Source: an uncultured Clostridium sp. (GTDB lineage Bacteria; Bacillota; Clostridia; Clostridiales; Clostridiaceae). From it: a stretch of 64,000 bases of DNA. This document shows, one piece after another, positions 31,101 to 39,542 of this stretch; within the stretch, counting starts at the first letter, position 1; each line of letters opens with the position of its first letter. The notes under the pieces were generated by a model, which was not told the DNA's origin, did not search any database, and worked only from the letters and a program-made list of their open reading frames with translations. A program made the position numbers and the translations under genes. The DNA lies in NCBI GenBank assembly GCA_903789665.1, contig CAIFEX010000001.1, forward strand, positions 1-64,000. The letters are read 5' to 3'.

Positions 31101-33678
31101 TAGAAACAACTTGGGGGAAGAAGATGTTGATTTTTTGAAAGCCGTATCCAGGATTATAATAGACAGGCAAGAGGGGAAATCGCTTAAACAACTTGTAGAC
31201 AACAGTATTTCTCCGGAAAAACTGAACAATGATAAAAATTACAGCTTTGATAAAAACGGGGAAGCAGTTTCCTGTTATAATTTTAAAATACCTCCTCTGT
31301 TGTACTTTAATGATATAGGCGGATTTTCTGAAAATGGGAAATCATATGTAATTGTCCTTAAAAACTATAGCAATACTCCGGCGCCGTGGATAAACGTCAT
31401 TTCCAATAAAAAGTTCGGATTTCATATTTCCGAAAGTGGAATATCCTATACGTGGAATAAGAACAGCAGGGAAAACAAACTTACTGCTTGGTCAAATGAT
31501 CCTGTAATAGACGGTGAGGCTGAAGATATATATGTAAGAGATGAAGAAACAGGCCATGTATGGAGTATATCTCCGGGACCCGTAAGGGATTCAGGACAAT
31601 ATGTGATAGAACATGGCTTTGGATATTCTGTTTTTAAACACGAGGCTGACGGAATAACAGGAAAAATGACTGTATTTGCAGATATAGAGGACAGCGTGAA
31701 GGTGTGCAGGATAAGATTGCATAATATAAGCAGCCGAAATAGGATAATTTCTGTAAGTTATTATGTCAAGCTGGTTTTAGGGGTATGCCATGAACAGACG
31801 GCACAGTATATATATACCAGGTTCAATGAAGAAGGCAAGTACATATATGCTAGGAATCCCTACAGCCAAAATTTCAAGGGTATATGCTATTTGAAATTGT
31901 TTGGCGGCAGCTGCCTGTCATATACGGGAGTCAGGTCAGAGTTTATAGGCAGGCAGGGAGATGTGTGCAAACCCTGTGGACTCCATTTTAAGAGATTTTC
32001 CAATACAGTTGGAGCTGGATTTGATCCATGTCTGGTTGAAAATGTGAAAGTGGAATTGAATTCTGATTCAGAGGAAGAGATTATTGTCCTTTTTGGGCAG
32101 GAAGATACTTTTGAAGAAATAGCCAGGGTTATGAAAAAATATGACCATCCTGAAAAGACTGGGCAGGAGTTGAAAAAAGCTCAAAATTACTGGGAAGATA
32201 TTCTTGAAACCATACAGGTTGATACTCCTGACGATTCAATGAATATAATGTTAAATGGATGGCTCATGTATCAGGTAATATCCTGCAGGTACTGGTCGAG
32301 AACTGCATTTTATCAGTCCGGCGGGGCCTATGGTTTCAGAGATCAGCTTCAGGACGTCAGTGCCATATCCTATATATGTCCTGATATGACCAGAGAACAT
32401 ATAATTTACAGTGCTTCCAGGCAGTACCTTGAAGGAGATGTTCAACACTGGTGGCATCCTTATGTAAATAGTGGAATCAGGACCAGATTTTCTGATGATC
32501 TGCTTTGGATGCCATATGTGGTGGAGGATTATATAAAAAATACCGGGGATTTTGGCATACTGACTGAAGAAGTATGTTACCTAAAAGACAGTGAACTAAA
32601 AGAAGGGGAAAATGAAAGGTATGGTATATCTCCCGTATCTGCTGAAAAAGGCACTATCTATGAACACTGTGTAAAGGCTATTGAAAGATCTTCCAAATTC
32701 GGGCCGCATAATCTTCCGCTTATGGGTTCGGGGGATTGGAATGACGGTATGAATACTGTAGGAAATAAGGGAAAGGGAGAAAGTGTATGGCTCGGGTGGT
32801 TTTTATACGATATATTGGATAAATTTATACCGTTATGTAAATTTATGAATGATGATGAGAAAATGCTAAAATATTCGAGATTGAAAGATTTTGTAAAGGA
32901 GAATATAGACAAAAATGCTTGGGACGGAAGTTGGTATAGAAGGGCATATTTTGATGATGGTACTCCACTTGGATCCGTAAAGGATGAAGAATGTCAAATT
33001 GACTCAATTTCACAGTCATGGGCTGTTATATCGGGAGCTGCGAAAGAATCAAGGGCAAGAGAGGCAGTTTATGCCCTGGATAGAAATCTCATCAGGGAAG
33101 ATAAGGGCATTGTACTCCTTCTTACTCCAGCTTTTGACAAATCATCCCTGGAACCGGGATATATCAAGGGGTATATTCCTGGTGTGAGAGAAAATGGCGG
33201 GCAATACACTCATGCCGCCATATGGTCTATTATGGCTTTTGCCAAAATGGGAGACAGTGAAAGGGCCTATAAAGTTTTTTCCATGTTAAATCCTATAAAT
33301 CATACCAACAATTATCTGAACTGTCATGTTTATAAAGTGGAGCCCTATGTGATGTCGGCGGATATATATGCAGTGGAGCCCCATGTTGGCAGAGGAGGAT
33401 GGAGCTGGTATACAGGTGCAGCAGGATGGTTTTATAGGGCAGGTATGGAAACTATACTCGGGATGACATTTAAAGGAGGCAGCGGTTTTGCTATAACACC
33501 TTCTATTCCGGAGGATTGGAGAAATTACAGTATACGGTATAAAAGAGAAAATTGTGTCTACAACATACAGGTTGTAAGGAAGAAAGAGAAGGGAATATGG
33601 GTTGATGGGAATAAAATTGAAGGTGGGATAATACCATTTTTCAAGTATGGCCAACATGATATTAAAATAAATATATAA
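25114..33678 (+). CDS. Giant NdvB-like cyclic beta-1,2-glucan synthase / GH94-family protein
   Basis: About 2854 aa from the ATG at 25114 (AGGAAGG upstream; ATG 25102 and 25126 are alternatives). Membrane helices occur at about 1-20, 410-460 and 800-990. A GT84-type glycosyltransferase region (about 480-800) has LDADTVLP with the DAD motif at 623-625 and an RWARGDWQ-type acceptor motif. A glucoamylase-like domain follows (about 1010-1560), then carbohydrate-binding repeats. The C-terminal GH94 phosphorylase domain has GSGDWNDGMN, with catalytic D2544, and HVGRGGWSWYTGAAGW. This matches NdvB/ChvB proteins that make and trim cyclic beta-1,2-glucan. Whether this one makes cyclic glucan or another polymer is not shown. 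Confidence 0.88.
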   Translation: MLYIMGTAAIILIVIIYKYSNKCGNTDDSAMDNILAFNMSKEELKKYAKEMTVIPAVNGKKSCKRKLIRNLDKEYKNILDGCSFFESEIKSKIEVASCAEWLLDNLYLIKKEYKDIKVSVSGSYYRDLPVMKEGVMKGYPRVYYIVREMLSHTYGIVDEDTIESFISSYQENKILKDCELWVLPIMVRMALIQNISAVTGNMVLMQKEKDRAEITAGKIINSGKNTGEKINFTSHFTEKFIRILRDNLIEDAEIYDWINEELSKKDSSIGRMVSIDHQKQGIYQVLMENSIKGIREICALNWRENFERLSYVEQVLKTDPSGIYDKMDFRSKDYYRRRIEKLSQKIDVPESFIAKKAVECAGEVPETSEKYEKHVGYYLIDKGMERLKEKIKPGGKETTHIMTPEFYIGSVLFGTIFLDTLISGISFYFEDLYFWQYILEIVILLIPTSEIFISIFNWSINKLSEPRFIPKVEFKQGIPEQFSTAVVIPALTSHRTRIKALIDDLEVYYLANREENLYFVLLEDFKDSTRKKEPEDKALVDTALYEIKKLNEKYGTEGKDKFYFLSRYRKYNERENKWIGWERKRGKLMEFNSLIRRDKNTSFDIISGDISNLYKVKYVITLDADTVLPKDTAKLLVGAMVHPLNVPYLDNKKVVRGHGLMQPRISVGVISANKTLYSRIFSGQTGIDLYTTAVSDVYEDMFDEGIFTGKGIYDVDVFNSILRGEIPENTVLSHDLLEGSYVRAALLTDVELIDGYPAYYNSNCKRLHRWARGDWQLMPWIFRKNSLNKLSRWKIFDNLRRSTVQPGVMLLIIIALTLFQAPNNLLAIALISLLCPILFDMSETVMSHTGKIKLPNNIISFKNTLEQFLLLLSFLPHKVCLMLDAIIRTIYRVFISRKNLLQWQTAADVEAVSSKTFKSYLKSMWPCDAAGAVTAFLAFENNVDTLLFMMPFCILWFLAPWIAFSVSREEKNNEEIGIKCEERKLLGEISRRIWAYFEDFTLPENNWLPPDNYQEKPHRGLACRTSPTNMAMGIVSNITAYDLGYLGIEEVEYRLKNIVLNMESLERYRGHFYNWYDIKTKDPLGARYISTVDSGNLVGYIWVTVEALKEYINRPFVNENLVSGLGDTLGLAQMEIAEKFKVHRVYEDFIGKKCKFNIFSLKCFLNSVLERASMIGGDFSELYWNEKVKYMISHFQKELDEFFPWVDFIDRNERFKNIRGELDKIANFISIKEIPDAVDRLIHIKFEDCFKSETEDLEQLKYLLGNTKLKVENLLSGLENLEDKLIKMSKEHDFSILYDKKRRLFAIGYDVENNTAGSNYYDLLASEARQASFVAIAKGQVEKSHWFNLGRAMTYAGGGKVLVSWSGTMFEYLMPLIIMKKFPGTLLDETYKHVVEAQKRYVSGKNIPWGISESAYYDFDSDSVYQYKAFGVPEIGLKRGLIDELVIAPYATIMALQVDFKSSFDNLKAIVKLKAKGKYGFYDAVDYTSKRLEKGRKNALVKCFMVHHEGMSFMSLDNVLRDNILQERFHRIPEVRAVELLLQEKNSGDVIYDKKQETGEPRIVPQNENIIARRYGDPKTDLPEVNVISSGRYSLMVTNSGSGYSRIGDIMLYRYREDLVTNDTGMFFYIKNINSNEYWSASYEPCKFMPEEYEAVFLPGKSEFKRKDGNLRTHTEITVSQEDNGEIRKISVTNMSNSAREVEITSYLEVTLSSYNADLVHPAFGKLFIQTEFVQNPMCIIACRRSRDMDEHKKWLVQTTAVDGNQIGAVQYETSRENFIGRGRNLTNPKVMDNDMQLTKSVGAVIDPIISLRVRMRIEPGRTGRIAYSTIAADSREDAIKLADKYSDMCNVNRMFRLSWTEAQLEMKYLGITSNQINIYQKIASKVLFLNEFSRDKYRYIVNMRKGQSALWPYGISGDLPIALLIIRDESDMDLARQFLRAQEYWILKNLSVDLVLLNFEGSSYMQPLQAKLRDIVNVSVSRVRRGSGGNIFILNRNNLGEEDVDFLKAVSRIIIDRQEGKSLKQLVDNSISPEKLNNDKNYSFDKNGEAVSCYNFKIPPLLYFNDIGGFSENGKSYVIVLKNYSNTPAPWINVISNKKFGFHISESGISYTWNKNSRENKLTAWSNDPVIDGEAEDIYVRDEETGHVWSISPGPVRDSGQYVIEHGFGYSVFKHEADGITGKMTVFADIEDSVKVCRIRLHNISSRNRIISVSYYVKLVLGVCHEQTAQYIYTRFNEEGKYIYARNPYSQNFKGICYLKLFGGSCLSYTGVRSEFIGRQGDVCKPCGLHFKRFSNTVGAGFDPCLVENVKVELNSDSEEEIIVLFGQEDTFEEIARVMKKYDHPEKTGQELKKAQNYWEDILETIQVDTPDDSMNIMLNGWLMYQVISCRYWSRTAFYQSGGAYGFRDQLQDVSAISYICPDMTREHIIYSASRQYLEGDVQHWWHPYVNSGIRTRFSDDLLWMPYVVEDYIKNTGDFGILTEEVCYLKDSELKEGENERYGISPVSAEKGTIYEHCVKAIERSSKFGPHNLPLMGSGDWNDGMNTVGNKGKGESVWLGWFLYDILDKFIPLCKFMNDDEKMLKYSRLKDFVKENIDKNAWDGSWYRRAYFDDGTPLGSVKDEECQIDSISQSWAVISGAAKESRAREAVYALDRNLIREDKGIVLLLTPAFDKSSLEPGYIKGYIPGVRENGGQYTHAAIWSIMAFAKMGDSERAYKVFSMLNPINHTNNYLNCHVYKVEPYVMSADIYAVEPHVGRGGWSWYTGAAGWFYRAGMETILGMTFKGGSGFAITPSIPEDWRNYSIRYKRENCVYNIQVVRKKEKGIWVDGNKIEGGIIPFFKYGQHDIKINI

Positions 33679-33763
33679 AATTTTAGATTTTTAGAAGGAT
33701 TTTATAAACTTATAGAGAACTTATATTATATAATAAATAATATATTAATAGGGGGAATTGATC

Positions 33764-34138
33764 ATGATAGAAGTCAAACAAGTCTATAAGTGCGAAGTAT
33801 GCGGCAATATAGTAGAGGTTCTCAATAAAGGCGGCGGAACTTTAGTCTGTTGTGGCAAACCCATGAAATTGTTGGAAGAAAACAGTGTGGATGCTGCCCT
33901 TGAAAAGCATGTACCTGTAATTGAAAAAATAGATGGCGGAGTAAAAGTTAAAGTTGGTTCAGTTGAGCATCCAATGACACCGGAACATTATATTCAGTGG
34001 ATTGAAGTTCATACTGAAAATAAGATCTATAGAAAGTACTTGAAACCGGGCGAAAAACCAGAAGCTACATTTAAATTAGATGAAAAAGTTGTAATGGCAA
34101 GAGAATATTGTAATTTGCACGGACTCTGGAAAAAATAA
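33764..34138 (+). CDS. dfx: Desulfoferrodoxin (superoxide reductase)
   Basis: Reduces superoxide to peroxide in anaerobes. 124 aa from the ATG at 33764 (GGGGG 8 nt upstream). All ligands are present: desulforedoxin-type iron centre C10, C13, C29 and C30, and catalytic centre H49, H69, H75, C116 and H119. It is a full two-centre protein. It is single-gene, with a hairpin after it. Confidence 0.97.
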   Translation: MIEVKQVYKCEVCGNIVEVLNKGGGTLVCCGKPMKLLEENSVDAALEKHVPVIEKIDGGVKVKVGSVEHPMTPEHYIQWIEVHTENKIYRKYLKPGEKPEATFKLDEKVVMAREYCNLHGLWKK

Positions 34139-34151
34139 TATTTTATTAAAC

Positions 34152-34180
34152 CCTCCCTATCAGTTTTAGGGAGGATTTCT
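34152..34180 (+). terminator. Terminator after dfx
   Basis: CCTCCCT (34152-34158) pairs with AGGGAGG (34168-34174), followed by ATTTCTAT. The T-run is short. Confidence 0.6.
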
Positions 34181-34257
34181 ATAATAGAATCAAATTATTG
34201 TGGAAATTTTAGAATATTTGTAGTAGAATAGAGAATAATATATGAATATATAAATCC

Positions 34258-34520
34258 CTTGAAGGAAAGCAAGTAAATTTGAAAACAGATTTTAAGAGAG
34301 TTGTACATGTGGTGTAAGTACGATGATTATGTTCAGATTGAATGGGTTCCGGAGGAGTGAAATGAATTGATCTTTAGTAGTTTTAACCGCAGTTCTTGCG
34401 TTATGAGATAGGATATGCAATCCATTTTGAGAGGAAGATCGGAAAAATTTTTCGAACTTCTTGAATTTAGGTGGTACAGCGTTGAAGCGCCCTATGATTT
34501 TAATCACAGGGTGTTTTTTT
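34258..34520 (+). promoter_or_regulatory. T-box leader controlling trpS
   Basis: A variant T-box sequence AGGTGGTACAGCG is at 34469-34481. It is followed by a terminator stem (CGCCCTATGAT with ATCACAGGGTG) and a T7 run ending near 34520. A TGG triplet at 34343-34345 inside the long 5' region is a candidate tryptophan specifier. The downstream gene is trpS, which fits. Confidence 0.85.
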
Positions 34521-34551
34521 ATAAAATATGATAGTGAGGAAGGTAATAAAT

Positions 34552-35565
34552 ATGGAAGACAAGAAAAAAGTAGTATTTAGTGGAATTCAGCCTTCGGGGA
34601 ATTTGACTATAGGGAATTATTTTGGGGCTTTAAAGAGCTGGGTAAAGCTCCAGTATAAATATGATTGCTATTTTTGTGTAGTGGATTTACATGCTATAAC
34701 CGTAAGGCAGGAACCGAGGAACCTGAGAAGAAGAACTCTTGAGGTATTGGCTATATATCTGGCGGCAGGTATAGATCCGGAGAAAAATACTATATTCATT
34801 CAATCTCATGTTCCAACCCATAGTGAAGCGGCATGGCTTTTAAATTGTTTTACCTATGTGGGGGAACTTGAGAGAATGACCCAGTATAAAAGTAAGGCTA
34901 AAAAATACGGTAGTACGGCGGAGGGTGTAAGCGCAGGGCTCCTCAATTATCCTGTTCTTATGGCCGCGGATATATTGCTTTACAATGCTGATCTTGTTCC
35001 TGTGGGAAAGGATCAGACGCAGCACATTGAAATTGCAAGGGATATAGCTGAAAGATTTAACAATGCCTATAGCCCAACATTTACACTCCCCAAGGGGTAT
35101 ATACCGGAAGGTGGGGCAAAGATAATGGATCTCCAGGAACCTAGCAAAAAGATGTCCAAATCATCTACTAATCCGAACAGTTATGTACTTATCATGGATC
35201 CTCCTGAAGTAATAAAGAGAAAGATAAATAGATGTGTTACTGACAGTGTGGGTATAGTAAAATATACAGATGATCAACCTGGAGTAAAAAATCTTATAAA
35301 TATACTTGCTGCAATTACAGGAATGAGTTATGGTGAAATAGAGACCAAATATGACGGCAAAGGATATGCTGAATTTAAAAATGATGTAGCAGATGCTTTG
35401 ATAAAGGAACTTTCTCCGATACAGGACAGGGTAAATCAATTCCTCAATGACAAAAAATATCTGGAAAGTATATATAAGAGAGGTGCGGAAAAAGCGTGCT
35501 ACGTATCCGGCAAAACTTTGAGAAAAATGCAGAAAAAGATGGGATTTATACCTGCGGCAAAATGA
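34552..35565 (+). CDS. trpS: Tryptophanyl-tRNA synthetase
   Basis: Charges tRNA-Trp; class I enzyme. 337 aa from the ATG at 34552 (GAGGAAGGT ribosome site). The N-terminal SGIQPSGNLTIGNYFGA contains the HIGH-equivalent TIGN, and KMSKS is at 200-204. Preceded by a T-box leader. The cognate tRNA-Trp gene is also in this window at 47067. Confidence 0.97.
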   Translation: MEDKKKVVFSGIQPSGNLTIGNYFGALKSWVKLQYKYDCYFCVVDLHAITVRQEPRNLRRRTLEVLAIYLAAGIDPEKNTIFIQSHVPTHSEAAWLLNCFTYVGELERMTQYKSKAKKYGSTAEGVSAGLLNYPVLMAADILLYNADLVPVGKDQTQHIEIARDIAERFNNAYSPTFTLPKGYIPEGGAKIMDLQEPSKKMSKSSTNPNSYVLIMDPPEVIKRKINRCVTDSVGIVKYTDDQPGVKNLINILAAITGMSYGEIETKYDGKGYAEFKNDVADALIKELSPIQDRVNQFLNDKKYLESIYKRGAEKACYVSGKTLRKMQKKMGFIPAAK

Positions 35566-35584
35566 AGATTTGGATATAAATAAG

Positions 35585-35633
35585 GGATAAGTATAAATTT
35601 GTGTTTTACATTAATTTATACTTATCCTCTTTT
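35585..35633. terminator. Bidirectional terminator between trpS and prfC
   Basis: A perfect 15-bp inverted repeat: GGATAAGTATAAATT (35585-35599) with its complement at 35613-35627, followed by TCTTTT. It separates two convergent genes. Confidence 0.8.
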
Positions 35634-37224
35634 ATTCTGATTTTCCTATATCCGATAATTCAAGACCCTCATTGTGTTTCAAGGCCCAGTTGATATTCCA
35701 TTCGCTTTCAAATATCAGTATGTTTCTTCCATTTAGATCTTTAACTTTTTTTGTATCACTTGTTAAAACCAGATCTTCTAAGGAAACTTTGGAATGTTCT
35801 ATCCATCGTATAGCCCTATAGGGAAGAACTTCTATTTTTATATCCACATTATATTCATTTTTCATCCTGTATTGCAGTACTTCAAATTGAAGTAAGCCGA
35901 CTACACCTATGATGATTTCCTCAATTCCTATATTCAATTCTTTAAATACCTGAATTGCACCTTCTTCGGAAATCTCTGTTATTCCCTTTATGAATTGTTT
36001 TCTCTTCATTGTGTCTATGGTTCTAACTCTGGCGAAATGTTCAGGTGCGAAAACAGGAATATTTTCAAATTTGAATTTCTTATCGGTGGAGCAGAGAGTA
36101 TCCCCTATTCTGTAAATGCCCGGATCGAACACACCTATTATATCCCCGGCATAAGCTTCGTCTACTATTTCTCTGTTCTGAGCTAAAAATTGTTGGGGCT
36201 GTGAGAGCTTAACTTTGCTTTTTCCCTGCATATGGTATACTTCCATACCCTTTTTGAATTTTCCTGAACATATTCTCATAAATGCAATTCTATCTCTGTG
36301 GGATGGATTCATATTTGCCTGTATTTTAAATACAAAAGCCGAAAATTTGGGCTCAAAAGCATCTATTTCACCAATGTCAGATTTTCTGGGCAGCGGTGGT
36401 GTAGTCAAATTTAAAAATTCTTTTAAGAAAGGCTCTACTCCGAAATTTGTAAGGGCACTTCCAAAGAATACAGGAGTAAGCAGTCCCTTTCTAACTTCCT
36501 CCATATTGAATTTATCTCCTGCTATATCTAAAAGTTCTATGTCCTCCTGCAGCTTTTTGTGAAGGGATTCTCCCAGCAGATCCTTAAATGAAGCATCATC
36601 CACCGTTCCTTCTATAGATGTTGCCGCCGTCTGGCCGTGGTTGCCGCCGTTGAAAACTTCTATTAGATTTCTTTTTCTGTCATATACACCCTTGAAATAT
36701 TTTCCGGATCCTATAGGCCAATTCATAGGATAGGATTTTATACCAAGTACATTTTCTATATCATCCATTAAATCAAAGGGATCTCTACTTTCCCTATCCA
36801 TTTTGTTTATGAATGTGAATATGGGAATTCCCCTTAAACTGCATACCCTGAAAAGTTTTTTAGTCTGGGCTTCCACTCCCTTTGCAGCGTCAATAACCAT
36901 TACAGCACTGTCTGCCGCCATTAAAGTCCTGTATGTATCTTCACTGAAGTCCTGATGGCCCGGTGTATCCAATATATTTATACAATAGTTGTCATAGTTG
37001 AACTGCATCACTGATGAAGTTACAGAAATCCCCCTTTTCTTTTCAATGTCCATCCAATCTGATACCGCATGTTTTGAGGCTTTCCTTGCTTTCACGGAAC
37101 CTGCAAGCCTTATGGCACCTCCATATAGTAATAATTTTTCAGTGAGAGTTGTTTTACCAGCATCCGGATGAGATATTATGGCAAAAGTTCTTCTCTTTTC
37201 TATCTCTTTTTTTAAGTCTGACAC
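35632..37224 (-). CDS. prfC: Peptide chain release factor 3
   Basis: GTPase that removes RF1/RF2 from the ribosome after termination. About 530 aa from a GTG at 37224 with AGGAGAG upstream, the usual RF3 length; a longer in-frame extension to 37293 is unlikely. G1 SHPDAGKTT (about 20-28), G3 DTPGH, G4 NKMD, and the EEGAIQVF and GVVGLLQFEVLQYR blocks of RF3 are present. Confidence 0.95.
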   Translation of the reverse strand: MSDLKKEIEKRRTFAIISHPDAGKTTLTEKLLLYGGAIRLAGSVKARKASKHAVSDWMDIEKKRGISVTSSVMQFNYDNYCINILDTPGHQDFSEDTYRTLMAADSAVMVIDAAKGVEAQTKKLFRVCSLRGIPIFTFINKMDRESRDPFDLMDDIENVLGIKSYPMNWPIGSGKYFKGVYDRKRNLIEVFNGGNHGQTAATSIEGTVDDASFKDLLGESLHKKLQEDIELLDIAGDKFNMEEVRKGLLTPVFFGSALTNFGVEPFLKEFLNLTTPPLPRKSDIGEIDAFEPKFSAFVFKIQANMNPSHRDRIAFMRICSGKFKKGMEVYHMQGKSKVKLSQPQQFLAQNREIVDEAYAGDIIGVFDPGIYRIGDTLCSTDKKFKFENIPVFAPEHFARVRTIDTMKRKQFIKGITEISEEGAIQVFKELNIGIEEIIIGVVGLLQFEVLQYRMKNEYNVDIKIEVLPYRAIRWIEHSKVSLEDLVLTSDTKKVKDLNGRNILIFESEWNINWALKHNEGLELSDIGKSE

Positions 37225-37315
37225 TACCTTTTCTCTCCTATTCTCTCTATTAGTTTCATTACTGATTCTAACTTTATTATATATCAATGTCAACTTTGGA
37301 TAAATAAAGATAATA

Positions 37316-38302
37316 TCAATTTTTCATAGTGTCCAAATAGTAATTATCTACATAAATAGTTTTTACATTTTTGTAATAAAATTTATCCAGTGGTTTTTGA
37401 ATAAGCATTTTAAGCTTGTCCAATATAAAGTCTGACAGTTTTACAGCTATAATGGCCAAAATTATGCCTGCAGCTATATCCAGTACCCAGTGGATTTCAA
37501 GATATAAGGTAGAATATATTACACTTAAACAAAAAAATGACATGACAAACTTGAATATCTTATTTCTTTCCCTTAGTACCAACAAAAACATGGCAAAACA
37601 TATAGACGTATGCATGGATGGGAAACAGTTCAGTGTAATTCCGGCAGCAGATCTGGAACTCAGGTGTCTGGCCAGTCCATCAGGTTGTCCAAGTACATAC
37701 CACACTTCCTGAAGATGAAAAATAAGATAAAACGGAGATATTAAAAATATCTGTAAAACATGGGCAGACAATGCGTAACGAAGCATTTTCTTAAAGTCCA
37801 TGATCAGTGCAGATCTGTATAATACCAGTAAAACTGGCAGCACGAATCCGTTGTTATATACCATTCTAAAGAACCAAGTGAGAGTTTCTGATTTATATAC
37901 TCTTGCAAAACTTCCATCATTGAAGGGTATGCTGCTGAAAACAGGGTTTAAATTTATTACAAAACCTTTTTTAATTTGCCATCTCAATATTCTTCCCCAG
38001 AATGCATACCCATGTTTATTTGCATAAAATATGAATATAAAAAAAATAATACACAATAATAAAAAGGGAACTAATTTGATATCATGTCTGATGTCTTCAT
38101 ATACGGTAAAACACACTAAGGCAAGCATAAACAAATATATTTTGCTGGTTAAGCTGATAGAAGTATAAGGAGCTATATGTAGAGCCTTGTGTAAAAAAAA
38201 CAGACCTATAGGTACAAAATAATATTTTTTTAACAACTCTAAAAATGCTGAACCTATATATTTCAGCTTTCCCTGTATTTTCCTTTCTGCTAAATTTTGC
38301 AT
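37316..38302 (-). CDS. PAP2-superfamily membrane phosphatase/phosphotransferase
   Basis: 328 aa with about six membrane segments. The PAP2 motifs are in the C-terminal half: PSMHTS (motif C2, with the catalytic histidine) and YLEIHWVLDIAAG (motif C3). The layout is closest to inositolphosphotransferase/Aur1-like PAP2 members. It probably acts on lipid-linked phosphate. Ribosome site GGGAGG precedes the ATG. No partner genes are adjacent. Confidence 0.8.
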   Translation of the reverse strand: MQNLAERKIQGKLKYIGSAFLELLKKYYFVPIGLFFLHKALHIAPYTSISLTSKIYLFMLALVCFTVYEDIRHDIKLVPFLLLCIIFFIFIFYANKHGYAFWGRILRWQIKKGFVINLNPVFSSIPFNDGSFARVYKSETLTWFFRMVYNNGFVLPVLLVLYRSALIMDFKKMLRYALSAHVLQIFLISPFYLIFHLQEVWYVLGQPDGLARHLSSRSAAGITLNCFPSMHTSICFAMFLLVLRERNKIFKFVMSFFCLSVIYSTLYLEIHWVLDIAAGIILAIIAVKLSDFILDKLKMLIQKPLDKFYYKNVKTIYVDNYYLDTMKN

Positions 38303-38433
38303 AAAATTATAACCTCCCTATGTACAAAATAAATTATATCATGAGTAAAACGGTAAGTATACAAAATATTTTTGTATAATTTGTTTTTTAATGTACATAG
38401 GGAAATTGTTGGAAATAATAAAAAAATGTAGAT

Positions 38434-38589
38434 TCATGTATGTCTTCTTCCGGAAGTCAATAAATCCAATGTAAATATAAGCATGCAGATTAAAAACAAA
38501 ATATTTACAAATATTATTCCCGCTTTTAATATCAATCCTATTAAGAAGAATATAATCATGAGATTGCAGAGCCATTTGAAAAATATCAT
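38434..38589 (-). CDS. Small hydrophobic membrane protein, 51 aa
   Basis: Reads from an ATG at 38589-38587 to TGA at 38436-38434. A strong AGGAGG ribosome site lies 5 nt before the start. The protein begins MIFFKWLCNL. It has one or two hydrophobic segments (about 10-43), two cysteines and a basic tail SGRRHT. I do not recognise the family. It is likely a single-pass or hairpin membrane peptide. The only other open frame on this stretch lacks a ribosome site. Confidence 0.6.
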   Translation of the reverse strand: MIFFKWLCNLMIIFFLIGLILKAGIIFVNILFLICMLIFTLDLLTSGRRHT

Positions 38590-38743
38590 TGCTTCCTCCT
38601 CTTGAATCTATTGTTTAACAGTTTATTGTTCCCTTTAGGAGACAAAGTTATTAGGAAATGAAATTGTATCCATACATTTTGACTTTTCTCCAAATAAAAA
38701 TATAATATTACTGACTTTATTATAAAAAAGGGGGTTATTATAC

Positions 38744-39304
38744 ATGGAACAGAAAAAGATAAGTATTAGTAATTTAAAAATCAAAGATATGGTTCAAGTG
38801 GCACTTATGGCAGCAGTAACTTATATTGCTACATCTGTAATAAATATACCTACAGGGGCCGTATTTAAAGGAGTTGTTCATCTTGGAGACAGCATGGTGC
38901 TTTTATCAGCGGTACTTTTGGGAAAGAAAAAAGGCTTTTTTTCAGCTGCTATAGGAATGGGGTTGTTTGATATACTTTCACCTTATGCAATCTGGGCGCC
39001 GTTTACTTTTTTTATAAAGGGCATTATGGCATGGATTGCAGCAGCAATTGCCTACAGGGGAGATTATAATGGTGAGAAGCTGTGGAATAATGCGATGGCA
39101 TTTGCCGCAGCTTGTCTGTGGATGATATCGGCTTACTACATTGCCGGAGTTTTATTGATGCATTATGTAACCAACATAAATTTCCACCAGGCATTTGTAT
39201 TGTCTGCAGCAGAAATTCCGGGAAATATTGCTCAAAGCATTGTTGGAATGGCTATAGCCCTTCCACTGGCAAAGGTTTTAAAAAAGGCCAATTTGGGGAA
39301 ATAA
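38744..39304 (+). CDS. ECF transporter S component
   Basis: 186 aa, about six membrane helices, substrate-binding subunit of an energy-coupling-factor vitamin transporter. The N-terminal KIKDMVQVALMAAVTYIATSVINIP and HLGDSMVLLSAVLLGKKKGFFSAAIGMGLFD segments are typical of the ECF-ribofla/HmpT-like S family. Substrate not determinable. No ATPase/T-component genes are nearby, so it would use a shared ECF module. No known riboswitch was seen in the 150 bp upstream. Confidence 0.85.
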   Translation: MEQKKISISNLKIKDMVQVALMAAVTYIATSVINIPTGAVFKGVVHLGDSMVLLSAVLLGKKKGFFSAAIGMGLFDILSPYAIWAPFTFFIKGIMAWIAAAIAYRGDYNGEKLWNNAMAFAAACLWMISAYYIAGVLLMHYVTNINFHQAFVLSAAEIPGNIAQSIVGMAIALPLAKVLKKANLGK

Positions 39305-39346
39305 GAACAAACTGTGTGATGTATCCAAGCTGCTTTAAGGATAAAT

Positions 39347-39374
39347 AAAAGAGAGGAAAACCTCTCTTTTTTAT
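39347..39374. terminator. Bidirectional terminator
   Basis: AAAAGAGAGG (39347-39356), AAAA loop, CCTCTCTTTT (39361-39370). T-runs occur on both strands. It separates the S-component gene from the convergent small zinc-ribbon gene. Confidence 0.85.
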
Positions 39375-39532
39375 CGTCTCATCCTGTTTCTCTCAGCTTT
39401 TCTCTTTTTTCTACATTCCGGACATCTTACAGGATCGTTTTCAAATCCTTTTTCCTTATAAAATTTCTGTTCACCTTCAGTGAATACAAATTCTTTTCCG
39501 CAGTCTTTACATACTATTGTCTTATCTGCCAT
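39371..39532 (-). CDS. Small zinc-ribbon protein, 53 aa
   Basis: Starts at an ATG at 39532-39530 with GGAGG upstream and ends with TAA at 39373-39371. Two CxxC knuckles (C8/C11 and C37/C40) form a zinc ribbon, with FVFTEGEQKFY between them and a basic tail RKKRKAERNRMRR. This matches the short zinc-ribbon (zf-trcl type) proteins of Firmicutes, whose role is unknown. The mRNA leader can pair with the ribosome site (39543-39597). Confidence 0.85.
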   Translation of the reverse strand: MADKTIVCKDCGKEFVFTEGEQKFYKEKGFENDPVRCPECRKKRKAERNRMRR

Positions 39533-39542
39533 TTAAACAAAC

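Noticed and set aside
38590..38743. Vitamin riboswitch before the ECF S-component
   Set aside because: No TPP, FMN, cobalamin or preQ1 motif could be found.
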